Origin: Azospirillum brasilense
GTDB taxonomy: Bacteria > Pseudomonadota > Alphaproteobacteria > Azospirillales > Azospirillaceae
Reading direction: 5' to 3'
Length of the DNA stretch: 64,000 bases
Assembly: GCF_022023855.1 (NCBI RefSeq)
Contig: NZ_CP059453.1
Location: 1-64,000 of the forward strand
The position numbers and the translations under genes are program-made. A model generated the notes under the pieces. The model was not told the origin of the DNA, did no database searches, and worked only from the letters and a program-made list of their open reading frames with translations. Below, in pieces: positions 1-9,600 of this stretch (the first letter of the stretch is position 1; every line of letters begins with the position of its first letter).

Positions 1-753
1 ATGCTGGACCTGATGACTCGCAGCGACGAGGCGCTGGAGACCATCCGCCGCACCTTTCCGGTGGCGCTCGGCGACTACGCGATGCCGGCCGGAGGCACCG
101 GTCTGGTGATCATCGACGAGGTGAAGGGGTTTGCCGCCGTCGGTTGCGGTCCGCTCGCCCCGGCGGCGCCGAACGCCCATGTCGACCGCATGATCGCCGA
201 GACGGACCGTCTGGCCCGCCGCTTCGCCGGGGCCGGCTGGCCGATCTGCGTCTCGCTGGACCGCCATGCCCCGGACAAGCCGGAGCCGCCCTATCCCCCG
301 CACTGCCTGATCGGCACCGGCCATGACGAGCTGGTGTCCGAACTGGCCTGGCTCGAGTCGGAGCCCTCGGCGACCCTCATCGCCAAGGACTGCATCAATT
401 TCTTCATCGGCGCGACCGAACTGGGCGCGGATGGCAAGGCCGGGCGCAACCGGCTGGTGGACTGGGTCAACGGCAACCGGCTGGTGTCGGTCGTCACGGT
501 GGGCATCTGCACCGACGTGTGCGTGATGGATTTCGTCCTGACCCTGCTGTCCGCGCGCAACCACGGCATGATGCCGACGCTGAAGGACGTTGTGGTCTAC
601 GAGCCGGGCTGCGCCACCTACGACCTGCCGGCGGAGACGGCGCGGGACCTCGGCCTGCCCGAGACGGCGGCGCACCCGCAGGAGCCGGCGCATCACATGG
701 GGCTCTACATGATGGCGTCGCGCGGCGCGCTGCTGGCCGACACGCTGCGCTGA
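1..753 (+). CDS. Nicotinamidase-like cysteine hydrolase, plant NIC type
   Basis: Isochorismatase-family amidohydrolase, 250 residues, most likely hydrolysing nicotinamide to nicotinate in NAD salvage in the cytosol. The catalytic triad is visible: Asp39 in VIIDE, Lys129 in IAKD and Cys174 in GICTDVCVMDF; SLDRH (Asp87, His89) would be metal ligands. From memory the whole chain resembles plant nicotinamidases (PPYPPHCLIGT, KDCINFF, LSARNHG, CATYDLP, AHPQE.HHMGLYM) more than E. coli PncA. The ATG is the first base of the window, so an upstream extension cannot be excluded, although the N-terminus looks complete. Its neighbour on the same strand is unrelated. Another amide substrate is possible. 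Confidence 0.85.
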   Translation: MLDLMTRSDEALETIRRTFPVALGDYAMPAGGTGLVIIDEVKGFAAVGCGPLAPAAPNAHVDRMIAETDRLARRFAGAGWPICVSLDRHAPDKPEPPYPPHCLIGTGHDELVSELAWLESEPSATLIAKDCINFFIGATELGADGKAGRNRLVDWVNGNRLVSVVTVGICTDVCVMDFVLTLLSARNHGMMPTLKDVVVYEPGCATYDLPAETARDLGLPETAAHPQEPAHHMGLYMMASRGALLADTLR

Positions 754-882
754 GGCCAGACAAATCAGGGCTTTCGCTTTTTCCAGGCGGCTCTGGTAAC
801 ATCCCAGCGTGGCAAGGGTCCCAATCGTTCAACCGGTGTGCGATGCCGGCGGAAACGGCTGGACGTCGCGGAGGCGTCGCAC

Positions 883-2067
883 GTGGAAGAGCGATATCTG
901 AGGGCGATCCGCAACGCGCTGGTCAAGCATCAGCAATGGCTGACGCGCGACCCCAGCATGAAGGGGCGCTGCGCCGACCTCAGCTTCCACAACCTGTCGG
1001 GCCTGGGGCTACGCCGCATCAATCTCAGCGGCGCCAAGCTCAGCGGGGCGAACCTGAACAGCGCCCGGCTGTCGGGGGCCGTTCTGTCGCGCACCGACCT
1101 GTTCGGCGCCGACCTATCCAAAGCCGACCTCACCGGTGCGTCGCTGGAGGGTGCCGACCTGCGCGGCGCGCGGGTGGAGGGCGCCTTGATGGAGGAGGCC
1201 AACCTGCGCGGCGCCGACCTGCGCAAGGGTATGATGCTGGGGGCGGACGAACGCAAGCCGGCGGGCAACGCCGACGGCAGCACCACCTTCATCGGCTCCA
1301 AGATGGCCCGCGCCATCCTGTCCGACGCGCGTCTGGCGCAGTGCGACTTTTCCGGCTGCGATCTCTGCGGCGCGACCTTTTCCGGAAGCGACATGACCGG
1401 AACCATCCTGATCGGCGCCAATCTGATCGGCGCGGTGATGGAGCGGGTGGAAATGCAGGGCGCCCTGCTGTGCGGCGCCCGGCTGGACGACGAACTGCGC
1501 CAGACGCTGGAGCGGCGCGGCATCGATGTGGACGGTACCGGGCTGGTCAGCCTCGCCGGGCGGATGGCCGACAGCATTTCCGCGCACCAGCTCTGGGTCG
1601 AGCGCAACGCCGCCGCCGGCCTGCGGCTGGAGATGCAGCGCGTCGACCTGCGCGGCTACAACTTTGCCAACCAACTCCTGGCCGGCAGCGTGATGCGCTT
1701 CTGCGGGCTGCGCGGGGCGGATTTCTCCGGGGCGAAGCTGGTCATGGCGGACCTGTCCTACTGCGACCTGCGCGAGGCGGACTTCACCAGCGCCGACCTG
1801 TCCGGCTGCAACCTGCGCGGGGCCAATCTGGCGGGGGCCAAGCTGTGGCGGGCGCGGCTGCGCCCGGTGGACCTTGCCGGGGACGGCAGCCGCCTGTGGC
1901 CGACCAACCTTGCCGAGGCCAGCCTGACCGGGGCCGATCTGCGCGACACCAGCCTCGCCCGCGCGATCCTGCACGGCACCGACCTGACGCGCGTCCGCGC
2001 CACGGCGGAAACGCTGCGCGGCGCCGACCTGAGCTTCGCCGTCGGGGTCGAGCCGCAATACGCCTGA
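883..2067 (+). CDS. Pentapeptide-repeat protein
   Basis: Protein of about 394 residues made mainly of A(D/N)LXX pentapeptides, which form a right-handed quadrilateral beta-helix. Two repeat blocks are visible (about residues 30-205 and 240-390), separated by a non-repeat segment rich in charged residues. No signal peptide or membrane segment is seen. I chose GTG 883 because GGAGG at 870-874 lies 8 bases upstream; an in-frame GTG at 838 would add 15 residues that look non-coding. The role is unknown: members range from gyrase mimics to scaffold proteins, and nothing in the context decides. It ends 7 bases before the convergent BMP-family gene. Confidence 0.85.
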   Translation: MEERYLRAIRNALVKHQQWLTRDPSMKGRCADLSFHNLSGLGLRRINLSGAKLSGANLNSARLSGAVLSRTDLFGADLSKADLTGASLEGADLRGARVEGALMEEANLRGADLRKGMMLGADERKPAGNADGSTTFIGSKMARAILSDARLAQCDFSGCDLCGATFSGSDMTGTILIGANLIGAVMERVEMQGALLCGARLDDELRQTLERRGIDVDGTGLVSLAGRMADSISAHQLWVERNAAAGLRLEMQRVDLRGYNFANQLLAGSVMRFCGLRGADFSGAKLVMADLSYCDLREADFTSADLSGCNLRGANLAGAKLWRARLRPVDLAGDGSRLWPTNLAEASLTGADLRDTSLARAILHGTDLTRVRATAETLRGADLSFAVGVEPQYA

Positions 2068-2074
2068 GTGGGCG

Positions 2075-3067
2075 CTACACGGCGTCCGCCACCCGGATGC
2101 GGCCCTGGATGATGGCCTCGCGCGCTTCCTCCAGCCGGTCCTTCATGGCGGGGGTGACCAGCGCGCGGTTGTTGTCGTCCAGCGCGTAATCGACTCCGCG
2201 CTCGGCCAGCCCCAGGGCGCGCGGGCCGGGGGTCCAGGCGCCGCTGCGGCCCTCCCCGAAGGCGCGCTCCACCGCCAGATCCACCCGCTTCAGCATCGAG
2301 GTCAGGATGGTGCCGGGGTAGAGGTGGTTCTGGTTGCTGTCCACCCCGATGGCGAGGCGCCCGTCGTCCTTGGCCGCCGCGAAGATGCCGAAGTTGGACA
2401 CGCCGGCTCCGGCGAACACCACGTCGGCGCCGCGCTGGAACTGGGCCTTCGCCACCTCCGCCCCGGTGGTCGGATCGTTGAAGGCGGCGGGGGTGGTGCC
2501 GACGAAATTGACCAGCAGGCCGATGTCCGGCCGGGCGTGGCGGGCGCCCTGCTGGAAGCCGGCGATGAATTTGCGGATCAGCGGGATGTCCAGCGCCCCG
2601 ATGAAGCCGATGGTCCCGGTCCGCGAGGCCATGGCCGCCAGCATGCCGACGAGAAAGGACCCCTCCTGCTCCTTGAAGGTCACGGACTGGACGTTCGGCG
2701 CCTCCACCACCGCATCGACCAGGGTGAAGCGGACGGCGGGGTGCCTCGGCGCGAGGCTGGCCAGCGGGGCGGCGTAGTAGAAGCCGATCAGCGCGAGGTC
2801 GGTCACGCCGCGGCGCAGCAGGGCGGCCACCGCCTGACCGAACTGCGCCGTGCTGGCCGGCAGATAGTCGCGGTAGGCGACCCCGGTGGCCTCCTTGAAC
2901 CGCTCCGCCCCGGTGAAGGCGCCCTCGTTGAAGCTCTTGTCGAACTTCTGCCCGACCGCGTACAGCAGCCCGGGCGTGAACTCCTGCGACCGCGCCGGAG
3001 CGGCGAGCGTGGCGAGGCCGGCGGCGCCCAGCGCCAGGACGGAACGGCGGGAGGGATGGCTCGTCAT
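2075..3067 (-). CDS. BMP/PnrA-family ABC transporter substrate-binding protein
   Basis: Periplasmic binding protein of 330 residues from the basic membrane protein (Bmp/PnrA, Med) family, whose members bind nucleosides or related solutes. The N-terminus has a twin-arginine-like signal (SRRSVLALG then an Ala-rich stretch, cleavage near ARSQ). Family hallmarks include DKSFNEGAF near the mature start, LIGFYYAAPL, GTIGFIGALDIPLI and the GVDSNQNH segment of the C-terminal lobe. Its ATG overlaps the stop of the upstream gene (ATGA, 3064-3067), so the two are probably translated together. No permease or ATPase gene is adjacent, so the transporter partner must lie elsewhere or be absent. Confidence 0.88.
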   Translation of the reverse strand: MTSHPSRRSVLALGAAGLATLAAPARSQEFTPGLLYAVGQKFDKSFNEGAFTGAERFKEATGVAYRDYLPASTAQFGQAVAALLRRGVTDLALIGFYYAAPLASLAPRHPAVRFTLVDAVVEAPNVQSVTFKEQEGSFLVGMLAAMASRTGTIGFIGALDIPLIRKFIAGFQQGARHARPDIGLLVNFVGTTPAAFNDPTTGAEVAKAQFQRGADVVFAGAGVSNFGIFAAAKDDGRLAIGVDSNQNHLYPGTILTSMLKRVDLAVERAFGEGRSGAWTPGPRALGLAERGVDYALDDNNRALVTPAMKDRLEEAREAIIQGRIRVADAV

Positions 3068-3810
3068 TGGGCGGGCTCGGCGGTCAGGGATTCGGATACC
3101 AGCGCCGCGTGCCGCGCCCGCAGCGGGGCGAGGGCAGGGCTGTCGGGCTGGGGCGGCTGGAGGACGAGCCGCGCGTCGGCGCGCCCGGTCGCGGTCAGGA
3201 CCGCACCGGGGAAGGCGTCGGCGGCACGGCGCAAAAACTCCGCGAAGGCCTCGTCGGGGAGGCCGCTGTAGGGCGTCCCGTCGTCGCCGCGCAGATTCAG
3301 GAACAGCAGCGTGTCGCCGAAGGCGGTGTAGCCGCCGCCCAGCCCCTCATGCTCCGTCGCGGCGGCGAGGAAGAAGCGCTGGGCGCGCTCCGGCGTCAGG
3401 CTGCCGGCGGGAAAGCGGACCAGGGCGTAGCCGGTGGCGCCGTCCGCGCTGTCGAAGTCCGCCACCAGGACGCTCTCCTGCGAGAAGCTCCAGGCGATTG
3501 CCCCGGCCAGCCGGTCGGCGGGTGCGTCCTCCAGCCGCAGGGTCATGTGGAGCGACGGGTTGGTCTGGAGCCGGAAACCGCCCATCCGCAGGTCGGCGGC
3601 CGTGCCCACTCCATCCAGGCCGGCGGCGTTGAGGATGGCGGGCAGCAGTTCGGTCCGGGCGCGCTCGGTCAGGCGCTGCCGCGCCTCGTAGGACACATTG
3701 GGCGGGGCGCCCATGGGCACGGCCTCGAAGAACAGGTGCTGCGCCACCGCCTGCGCGAAGGCGGGCGCGGAACCGAGGATCAGCGCGAGGGCGAGGATGT
3801 GACGGCGCAC
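3064..3810 (-). CDS. Exported protein of unknown function coupled to the BMP-family gene
   Basis: Unrecognised protein of 248 residues. A Sec signal peptide is clear (RRHILALALILGSAPAFAQA). The mature part is mixed alpha/beta with no Cys-rich or catalytic motif that I can name. I chose GTG 3808-3810 because GGGAG lies about 9 bases upstream and the signal peptide starts at once; a start nearer 3863 would place about 17 non-signal residues first. The stop overlaps the ATG of the BMP-type binding protein, so this is the first gene of a two-gene operon. It may be an accessory periplasmic factor of that system, but that is inference. Confidence 0.7.
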   Translation of the reverse strand: MRRHILALALILGSAPAFAQAVAQHLFFEAVPMGAPPNVSYEARQRLTERARTELLPAILNAAGLDGVGTAADLRMGGFRLQTNPSLHMTLRLEDAPADRLAGAIAWSFSQESVLVADFDSADGATGYALVRFPAGSLTPERAQRFFLAAATEHEGLGGGYTAFGDTLLFLNLRGDDGTPYSGLPDEAFAEFLRRAADAFPGAVLTATGRADARLVLQPPQPDSPALAPLRARHAALVSESLTAEPAQ

Positions 3811-3863
3811 CGGCCGGAACTCCCGAACGAGAGGGCGAGCATAGTCTAGACGGGATGGATGCA

Positions 3864-3879
3864 TTGACGCATAGGTCAA
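3864..3879. promoter_or_regulatory. Dyad TTGAC-N6-GTCAA in the divergent promoter region
   Basis: A perfect 5-6-5 inverted repeat inside a looser dyad (TGCATTGAC / GTCAATTGCA). It sits between the minus-strand exported-protein gene and the plus-strand SDR gene. Size and position suit a dimeric repressor, but no regulator gene is next to it. Confidence 0.35.
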
Positions 3880-3978
3880 TTGCATGACGCTTGCGTCTGG
3901 ACGGCGCCCCGGGAATGTGTGGTAGCATCGCCGACAACCGGCCGGCAGCGGCGGAAGAACCATGGGGAGGGAAGCGAC

Positions 3979-4806
3979 ATGACGGACACGCGCACGCTGA
4001 AGGGCAAGACCCTGTTCATCACCGGCGCCAGCCGCGGCATCGGCAAGGCGATCGCGCTGCGCGCCGCCCGCGACGGCGCCAATGTCGTCATCGCCGCCAA
4101 GACGTCGGAGCCGCACCCCAAGCTGCCCGGCACCATCTTCTCCGCCGCGGAGGAGGTCGAGGCCGCCGGTGGGAAGGCTTTGCCGATCCTCTGCGACATC
4201 CGCGACGACGCCCAGGTGGCCGAGGCGGTGGCCCGCACGGTGGAGGCGTTCGGCGGCATCGACATCCTGGTCAACAACGCCAGCGCGATCAGCCTGACCG
4301 GCACGCTGGACACGCCGCTGAAGCGTTGGGACCTGATGATGGGGGTCAACGGGCGGGGGACCTTCGCCTGCTCCCAGGCCTGCCTGCCGCATCTGCTGAA
4401 GGCGGAGAACCCGCACATCCTCACCCTGTCGCCGCCGCTGAACCTCAATCCGCGCTGGTTCCAGCACCACACCGCCTACACCATCGCCAAGTATGCGATG
4501 AGCCTGTGCACGCTGGGCATGAGCGCCGAGTTCCGCGGCAAGGTCGGGGTGAATTCCCTGTGGCCGCGCACGATCATCGGCACGGCGGCCATCGCCATGC
4601 TGAAGGGCGCCGCCGAGTTCGACAATTGCCGCAAGCCGGAGATCCTGGCCGACGCCGCCCACGCCATCCTGACCCGCGACGCCAGGACCTGCACCGGCCA
4701 CTTCTTCATCGACGACGAAGTGCTGGCGGAGGAAGGCGTGACCGACCTGGAGCCCTACGCGGTCAGGCCGGGCGCCCCGCTGGCGCCGGACATCTTCCTG
4801 GATTGA
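3979..4806 (+). CDS. Short-chain dehydrogenase, HSDL2-like
   Basis: SDR-family NAD(P)-dependent oxidoreductase of 275 residues. The nucleotide-binding motif TGASRGIG is near residue 15, NNAS near 95, the catalytic Ser lies in ILTLSPP and the YxxxK pair in AYTIAKY. The sequence AYTIAKYAMSLCTLGM and the long insert after the first helix (KTSEPHPKLPGTIFSAAEEV) are typical of hydroxysteroid dehydrogenase-like protein 2 and its bacterial relatives, thought to act on acyl or fatty substrates. The start is ATG 3979 with a GGGAGG-type ribosome site. An upstream in-frame ATG at 3880 lies in promoter sequence and is not used here. It is monocistronic and divergent from the 3064-3810 gene. Confidence 0.88.
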   Translation: MTDTRTLKGKTLFITGASRGIGKAIALRAARDGANVVIAAKTSEPHPKLPGTIFSAAEEVEAAGGKALPILCDIRDDAQVAEAVARTVEAFGGIDILVNNASAISLTGTLDTPLKRWDLMMGVNGRGTFACSQACLPHLLKAENPHILTLSPPLNLNPRWFQHHTAYTIAKYAMSLCTLGMSAEFRGKVGVNSLWPRTIIGTAAIAMLKGAAEFDNCRKPEILADAAHAILTRDARTCTGHFFIDDEVLAEEGVTDLEPYAVRPGAPLAPDIFLD

Positions 4807-5154
4807 GGGCGCTCTGAAGGAACCGCGAAGCGCAGGGGGGCGGCCGTGCCGGGCCTACCCTTTTGCGCCCGTCTTTCGCGCCTGTGAGCGCGCTTTGTGC
4901 AGGGCAGCGTTCCCACGATATCACAAGCATCGGCCACGGGTTTCGGTTACACTACGGTTTGTTTGCTCCCCAAATCGAAAGGGACCCTTTTCGCCGATCG
5001 GCTGATCCCCGGATTCAATCCGCCAACCGGCAAGTGTCCGCACGTCCCTTTCCAGTCTTGTTTGCATACACCGTCCGGTTGGGGCGGAGCGGATGCTCGA
5101 ACAGCGTCAAACACTGAGCTTGTCCCAGAACAATCGGTTCATTCCGGAGCTCTT
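4807..5154. other. Intergenic region upstream of the 85-residue protein
   Basis: About 350 bases with no convincing gene. Open frames run through it from 4863 and 4897, but their composition is poor in typical codons and the only good ribosome site is that of the gene starting at 5155. Lower-GC patches around 4955-4985 and 5045-5075 could hold a promoter; I see no clear -35/-10 pair. Confidence 0.4.
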
Positions 5155-5412
5155 ATGACCATCGAGCTGCACACCTTTACCGTTACCCTGAATCACTCGG
5201 AAGCAACGGCGTACAAGAGTCTGGCCGAGCATCGGGCCTGGGTCCGCACCGCGGTGTCCGACCTGTCGGAGGTGCTGCGCACCGCCGGCATGGGCGCGGA
5301 GGCCCGCCTGCGCGGGCACGACCGCTGCGGTCACCTCGTCGTCGAGGCGACCGACACGGGTGCGAACTTCCTGCGCACCCTGCCGGCCATCGTCAGCGTG
5401 GAGGTCCACTGA
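5155..5412 (+). CDS. Small protein of unknown function (85 residues)
   Basis: Soluble protein of 85 residues starting MTIELHTFTV, with GGAG at 5146-5149, five bases before the ATG. It is a mix of predicted helix (SEATAYKSLAEHRAWVRTAVSDL) and strands near the end (CGHLVVEATD). No signal peptide, membrane segment or known motif is visible. A hairpin terminator shared with the convergent argE-type gene follows directly. An N-terminally extended version from 4897 would take in the intergenic region and is unlikely. Function unknown. Confidence 0.6.
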   Translation: MTIELHTFTVTLNHSEATAYKSLAEHRAWVRTAVSDLSEVLRTAGMGAEARLRGHDRCGHLVVEATDTGANFLRTLPAIVSVEVH

Positions 5413-5448
5413 CCGGCGAAGCGCAACGGTCTACGGACAGTTTTAAAA

Positions 5449-5477
5449 GGGGCCGGAGCGGCAACGCTCCGGCCCTT
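5449..5477. terminator. Bidirectional hairpin terminator
   Basis: A perfect 10-bp stem (5451-5460 with 5465-5474) around a GCAA loop, with AAAA on one side and CTT on the other. It lies between two convergent genes and can serve both. Confidence 0.75.
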
Positions 5478-5497
5478 CTGCGTTCCAGGCCCTCTTG

Positions 5498-6690
5498 TTA
5501 CAGGCCCTTCTGCGCGGCGTCCTTCAGCCGGTGCAGGAAGCGCTCGGCGCGGGCGAGTTCGCTCAGCTCCACATACTCGTCGGGCTTGTGGGCCTGCTCG
5601 ATGTCGCCGGGGCCGCAGACCACGGCGGGAATGTTGGCGATGCTGGTGAACAGCGCCCCCTCCGTGCCGAAGGCCACCTTGCCGTGCCCGTTCTGCTCCG
5701 CGAGGTTCTTGACCAGCGTCACCTCCTCCGACTCCGGCGGGGTGTCGAGCGCCGGGCTGTCCGACAGGGTTTCCCAGGAGAAACCGGCGTCACGGCGGAC
5801 GGCGCGCATCTCCGGTTCCAGGGTCTTCGCAAAGTCCCGCAGCTCCTTCAGCATCGGCGCCACGGGATGGTCGGCGAGATGCCGGATCTCGAACTCGAAG
5901 GAGGCGTCGGAGGGGACGATGTTGCGGGCCGTGCCGCCCTCCATCACCCCGGTGTGCACCGTGGTGAAAGGCACGTCGTAATCGTAATCGAACGGCCCCT
6001 GCTCGGCGAAGCGGCGGCCCATGCCGCGCAGGAAGGACACCAGCTCCGCCGCGTATTCCACGGCGTTCACCCCCTGCGGCGCGAGCGAGGAGTGGCAGGC
6101 GTGGCCGTGGACGCGGCAGCGCAGCGCCACCTTGCCCTTGTGACCGACGATCACCCGCATCCGCGTTGGCTCCCCGACGATGCACAGGCGCGGCTTCACC
6201 GCCATTCCGGCAAGCTGGGTCAGCAGGCCGGGCACGCCGAGGCAGCCCAGCTCCTCGTCGTAGGAGAAGGCGTAATGGACCGGAGTCGTGAGATTGGCGG
6301 CCAGGAAGTCCGGCGCCATGGCCAGCGCCGCCGCGATGAAGCCCTTCATGTCCGCGGTGCCGCGCCCGAACAGCTTGCCGTCGCGCTCCGTCAGGGTGAA
6401 GGGATCGCTCGACCAGTCCTGGTCGTCCACCGGCACCACGTCGGTGTGGCCGGACAGGCAGACGCCGCCGCGGTCCATCGGGCCGATGGTGGCGTAGAGG
6501 TTGGCCTTGGTCCGCTCCTCGTTGAACACCAGCGTGCTGGACACGCCCAGCGCCGACAGATGGTCGCGGATGTAGTGGATCAGGTCGAGGTTGGAGTTGC
6601 GGCTGGTCGTGTCGAAGGCGATCAGGTCGCGCAGCAGCTCCAGCGTGCGCGGGCTGCACGCGGAAGGGCCGGCGGGATCGGGTGCGGGCA

Positions 6691-6694
<4 letters not shown>
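5498..6694 (-). CDS. argE: Acetylornithine deacetylase / M20-family deacylase
   Basis: Zinc-dependent M20 peptidase-family enzyme of 398 residues, best matched to acetylornithine deacetylase (N-acetylornithine to ornithine plus acetate, arginine synthesis). The metal-site order is complete: SGHTDVVPVD, GRGTADMKGF with the bridging Asp, the catalytic Glu pair in YDEELGC, then GEPT and the late His in EQAHKPDEYV. The dimerisation-domain signature GTARNIVPSD is present. The start is ATG 6694, whose A-T-G-A overlaps the stop of the ABC ATPase upstream, so it is the last cistron of the peptide-transport operon. That context suggests it may process imported N-acyl amino acids or peptides rather than serve only arginine synthesis. 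Confidence 0.85.
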
Positions 6695-7694
<1,000 letters not shown>

Positions 7695-7698
<4 letters not shown>

Positions 7699-8684
7699 GC
7701 GGCGTCTCCCCGCGCTTCGGCCGCGACAGGGTTCCAGCAGCGCCAGGCGCGGTCCTCCCGCTCTCCCGCCAACTCCGGCATCACGGTGCAGGCTCCGCTG
7801 GACCGGTCGCAGCGCGGGCGGAAGGCGCAGCCCTCCGGCAGGTCGAGGACGGAGGGCGTCATGCCGGGGATGGAGCGCAGCGGCACGCCGCGCCGGTTGC
7901 GGCTGGGCACCGACTCCAGAAGGCCGCGGGTGTAGGGGTGGCGCGGGCTGCCGATGATCTCCGCCACCGTCCCGGTCTCCACCACCCGGCCCGCGTACAT
8001 CACCGTCACCCGGTCGGCCAGCGCCGACACGACGGCGAGGTCGTGGGTCACCCAGATCAGCGCCGTTCCCGTCTCGCGGCAGAGCTTCTGCACCTCGAAC
8101 AGGATCTGTGCCTGGATGGTGACGTCGAGCGCGGTGGTCGGCTCGTCGGCGATGATGAGGTCCGGGGAGTGCAGCAGCGCGATGGCGATGGCGACGCGCT
8201 GGCGCATCCCGCCCGAGAACTGGTGCGGGTAGGAGGCCAGCCGTTCGTCGGGCGAGGCGATGCCGACGCGGGCCAGCGCCCGGCGCGAGCGCTCCCACGC
8301 TTCGGCCCGACTGACCTTGTCATGAGCCCGCACGGCCTCGACCATCTGGGTGCCGATGCTCAGCACCGGATTCAGGGTCATCATCGGGTCCTGGAAGATC
8401 ATGGCGATGCGCCGCCCGCGGATGGCGCGCAGCCGCTTCTCCCCGGCGCCCACCAGATCCTCGCCCTGGAACAGCACCCGCCCGCCGACCACCCGCCCCG
8501 GCGGATCGACGAGGCCGAGGATGGATTGTCCGGTCACCGACTTGCCGGAGCCGGACTCGCCGACCAGCCCGAGGATCTCGCCGCGGTCGAGGCGCAGGTC
8601 GACCCCGTCCACCGCCTTCACGGTGCCGGCGCGGGTGAGGAAATGGGTCTTCAGCCCGTCGACGCGCAGCAGGGGTTCGGTCAT
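7695..8684 (-). CDS. Peptide ABC transporter ATP-binding protein (DppD/OppD type)
   Basis: ATPase of 329 residues, partner of the F-type subunit. Walker A GESGSGKSVT near residue 41, Q-loop IFQDPMMTLNPVLSIG, signature FSGGMRQRVAIAIAL, Walker B LIIADEPTTALDVT, H-loop WVTHDLAVV, and the C-terminal Cys-rich extension (GCAFRPRC, then Cys). All catalytic elements are intact. ATG 8684 follows the C-type permease gene after 13 bases. The gene order permease-permease-D-F is that of dpp/opp/gsi operons; substrate cannot be told from the ATPase. Confidence 0.93.
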
Positions 8685-8697
8685 CGCGGGCCCCTTC

Positions 8698-9600
8698 TCA
8701 ATGGTTGAGCCGCGGGTTGAGGACGTCGCGCAGCCGGTCCCCCACCAGATTGATCGCCACGATGGTGACCAGCAGGGCGAGGCCCGGGAACAGGCTGACC
8801 CAGTAATCGCCTGAGAGCATGTACTGGTAGCCCGACGCGATCAGCATCCCCAGCGACGGCTGGGTCACCGGCACGCCGACGCCGAGGAAGCTCAGCGTCG
8901 CCTCCAGCGCGATGGCGTGGGCGACCTGGACCGTCGCCACCACGATCAGCGGTGGCAGGCAGTTGGGCAGCAGGTGGCGCATCATGATCCGCCGGTGGGG
9001 CAATGCCAGGCATTGCGCGGCCTCGATGTATTCCTTGCGCCGTTCCACCAGGGCGGAGCCGCGGATGGTGCGCGCGTAATAGGCCCATTGCACGGCGGCC
9101 AGGGCGACGATCACCTTGTCGACCCCCTTGCCCAGCAGGGCCAGCAGGATCAGCGCGATCAGGATGGCCGGGAAGGAGAGCTGGATGTCGACCAGCCGCA
9201 TCACCAGCCCGTCGACCCTATCCCCCGCGTAGGCGGCGAGCAGCCCGACCGCTACCCCGACGGCGAGCGCGATCAGCGTGGCGACCACCCCGACCAGCAG
9301 GCTGGTGCGCAGGCCGAAGACGATGGCCGACAGCATGTCGCGTCCCTGGTCGTCGGTGCCCAGCCAATAGGTCCAGCCGCCGCCGCCCAGCGATCCCGGC
9401 GCCATCATGCCGTCGAGGATGTCCAGCTGCGCGAGGTCGTAGGGGTCCTGCGGCACCACCCAGCGGGCGAGGAGGGCGGCGAGCACGATCAGCACCAGCA
9501 CCGCCAGCCCGGCCAGCGCCGTGCGCGACCGCGCGAAGTCCCGCGCCAGCCGCAGGAACGGCGTCTCGACCGGCGGGGCCTTGGCCGCGACGCTGCTCAT
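8698..9600 (-). CDS. Peptide ABC transporter permease (DppC type)
   Basis: Inner-membrane permease of 300 residues. It has the N-terminal OppC_N segment with the first helix (LAVLVLIVLAALLARWVV), a periplasmic loop ending in WLGTDDQGRDMLS, and five further helices. The EAA loop that docks the ATPase is EAAQCLALPHRRIMMRHLLPN. The start is ATG 9598-9600, overlapping the stop of the B-type permease by ATGA. A much longer frame upstream is the shadow of that gene. Confidence 0.92.
   Translation of the reverse strand: MSSVAAKAPPVETPFLRLARDFARSRTALAGLAVLVLIVLAALLARWVVPQDPYDLAQLDILDGMMAPGSLGGGGWTYWLGTDDQGRDMLSAIVFGLRTSLLVGVVATLIALAVGVAVGLLAAYAGDRVDGLVMRLVDIQLSFPAILIALILLALLGKGVDKVIVALAAVQWAYYARTIRGSALVERRKEYIEAAQCLALPHRRIMMRHLLPNCLPPLIVVATVQVAHAIALEATLSFLGVGVPVTQPSLGMLIASGYQYMLSGDYWVSLFPGLALLVTIVAINLVGDRLRDVLNPRLNH

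Noticed and set aside
1000..2050. CRISPR-like repeat array
   Set aside because: The periodic signal is 15-base codon periodicity of pentapeptide repeats with no spacers and no cas genes; no array seen elsewhere in the window.
1114..2058. 314-codon antisense frame with regular repeats inside the pentapeptide gene
   Set aside because: The repeats are the reverse complement of the pentapeptide codons; there is no independent evidence of coding.
519..2189. Long plus-strand frame overlapping the nicotinamidase and pentapeptide genes
   Set aside because: It runs out of frame through both genes, is Arg/Ala/Gly-rich and has no motif; typical shadow of GC-rich coding DNA.
4897..5154. N-terminal extension of the 85-residue protein to 171 residues
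   Set aside because: Intergenic-like composition; the only well-placed Shine-Dalgarno is for ATG 5155.
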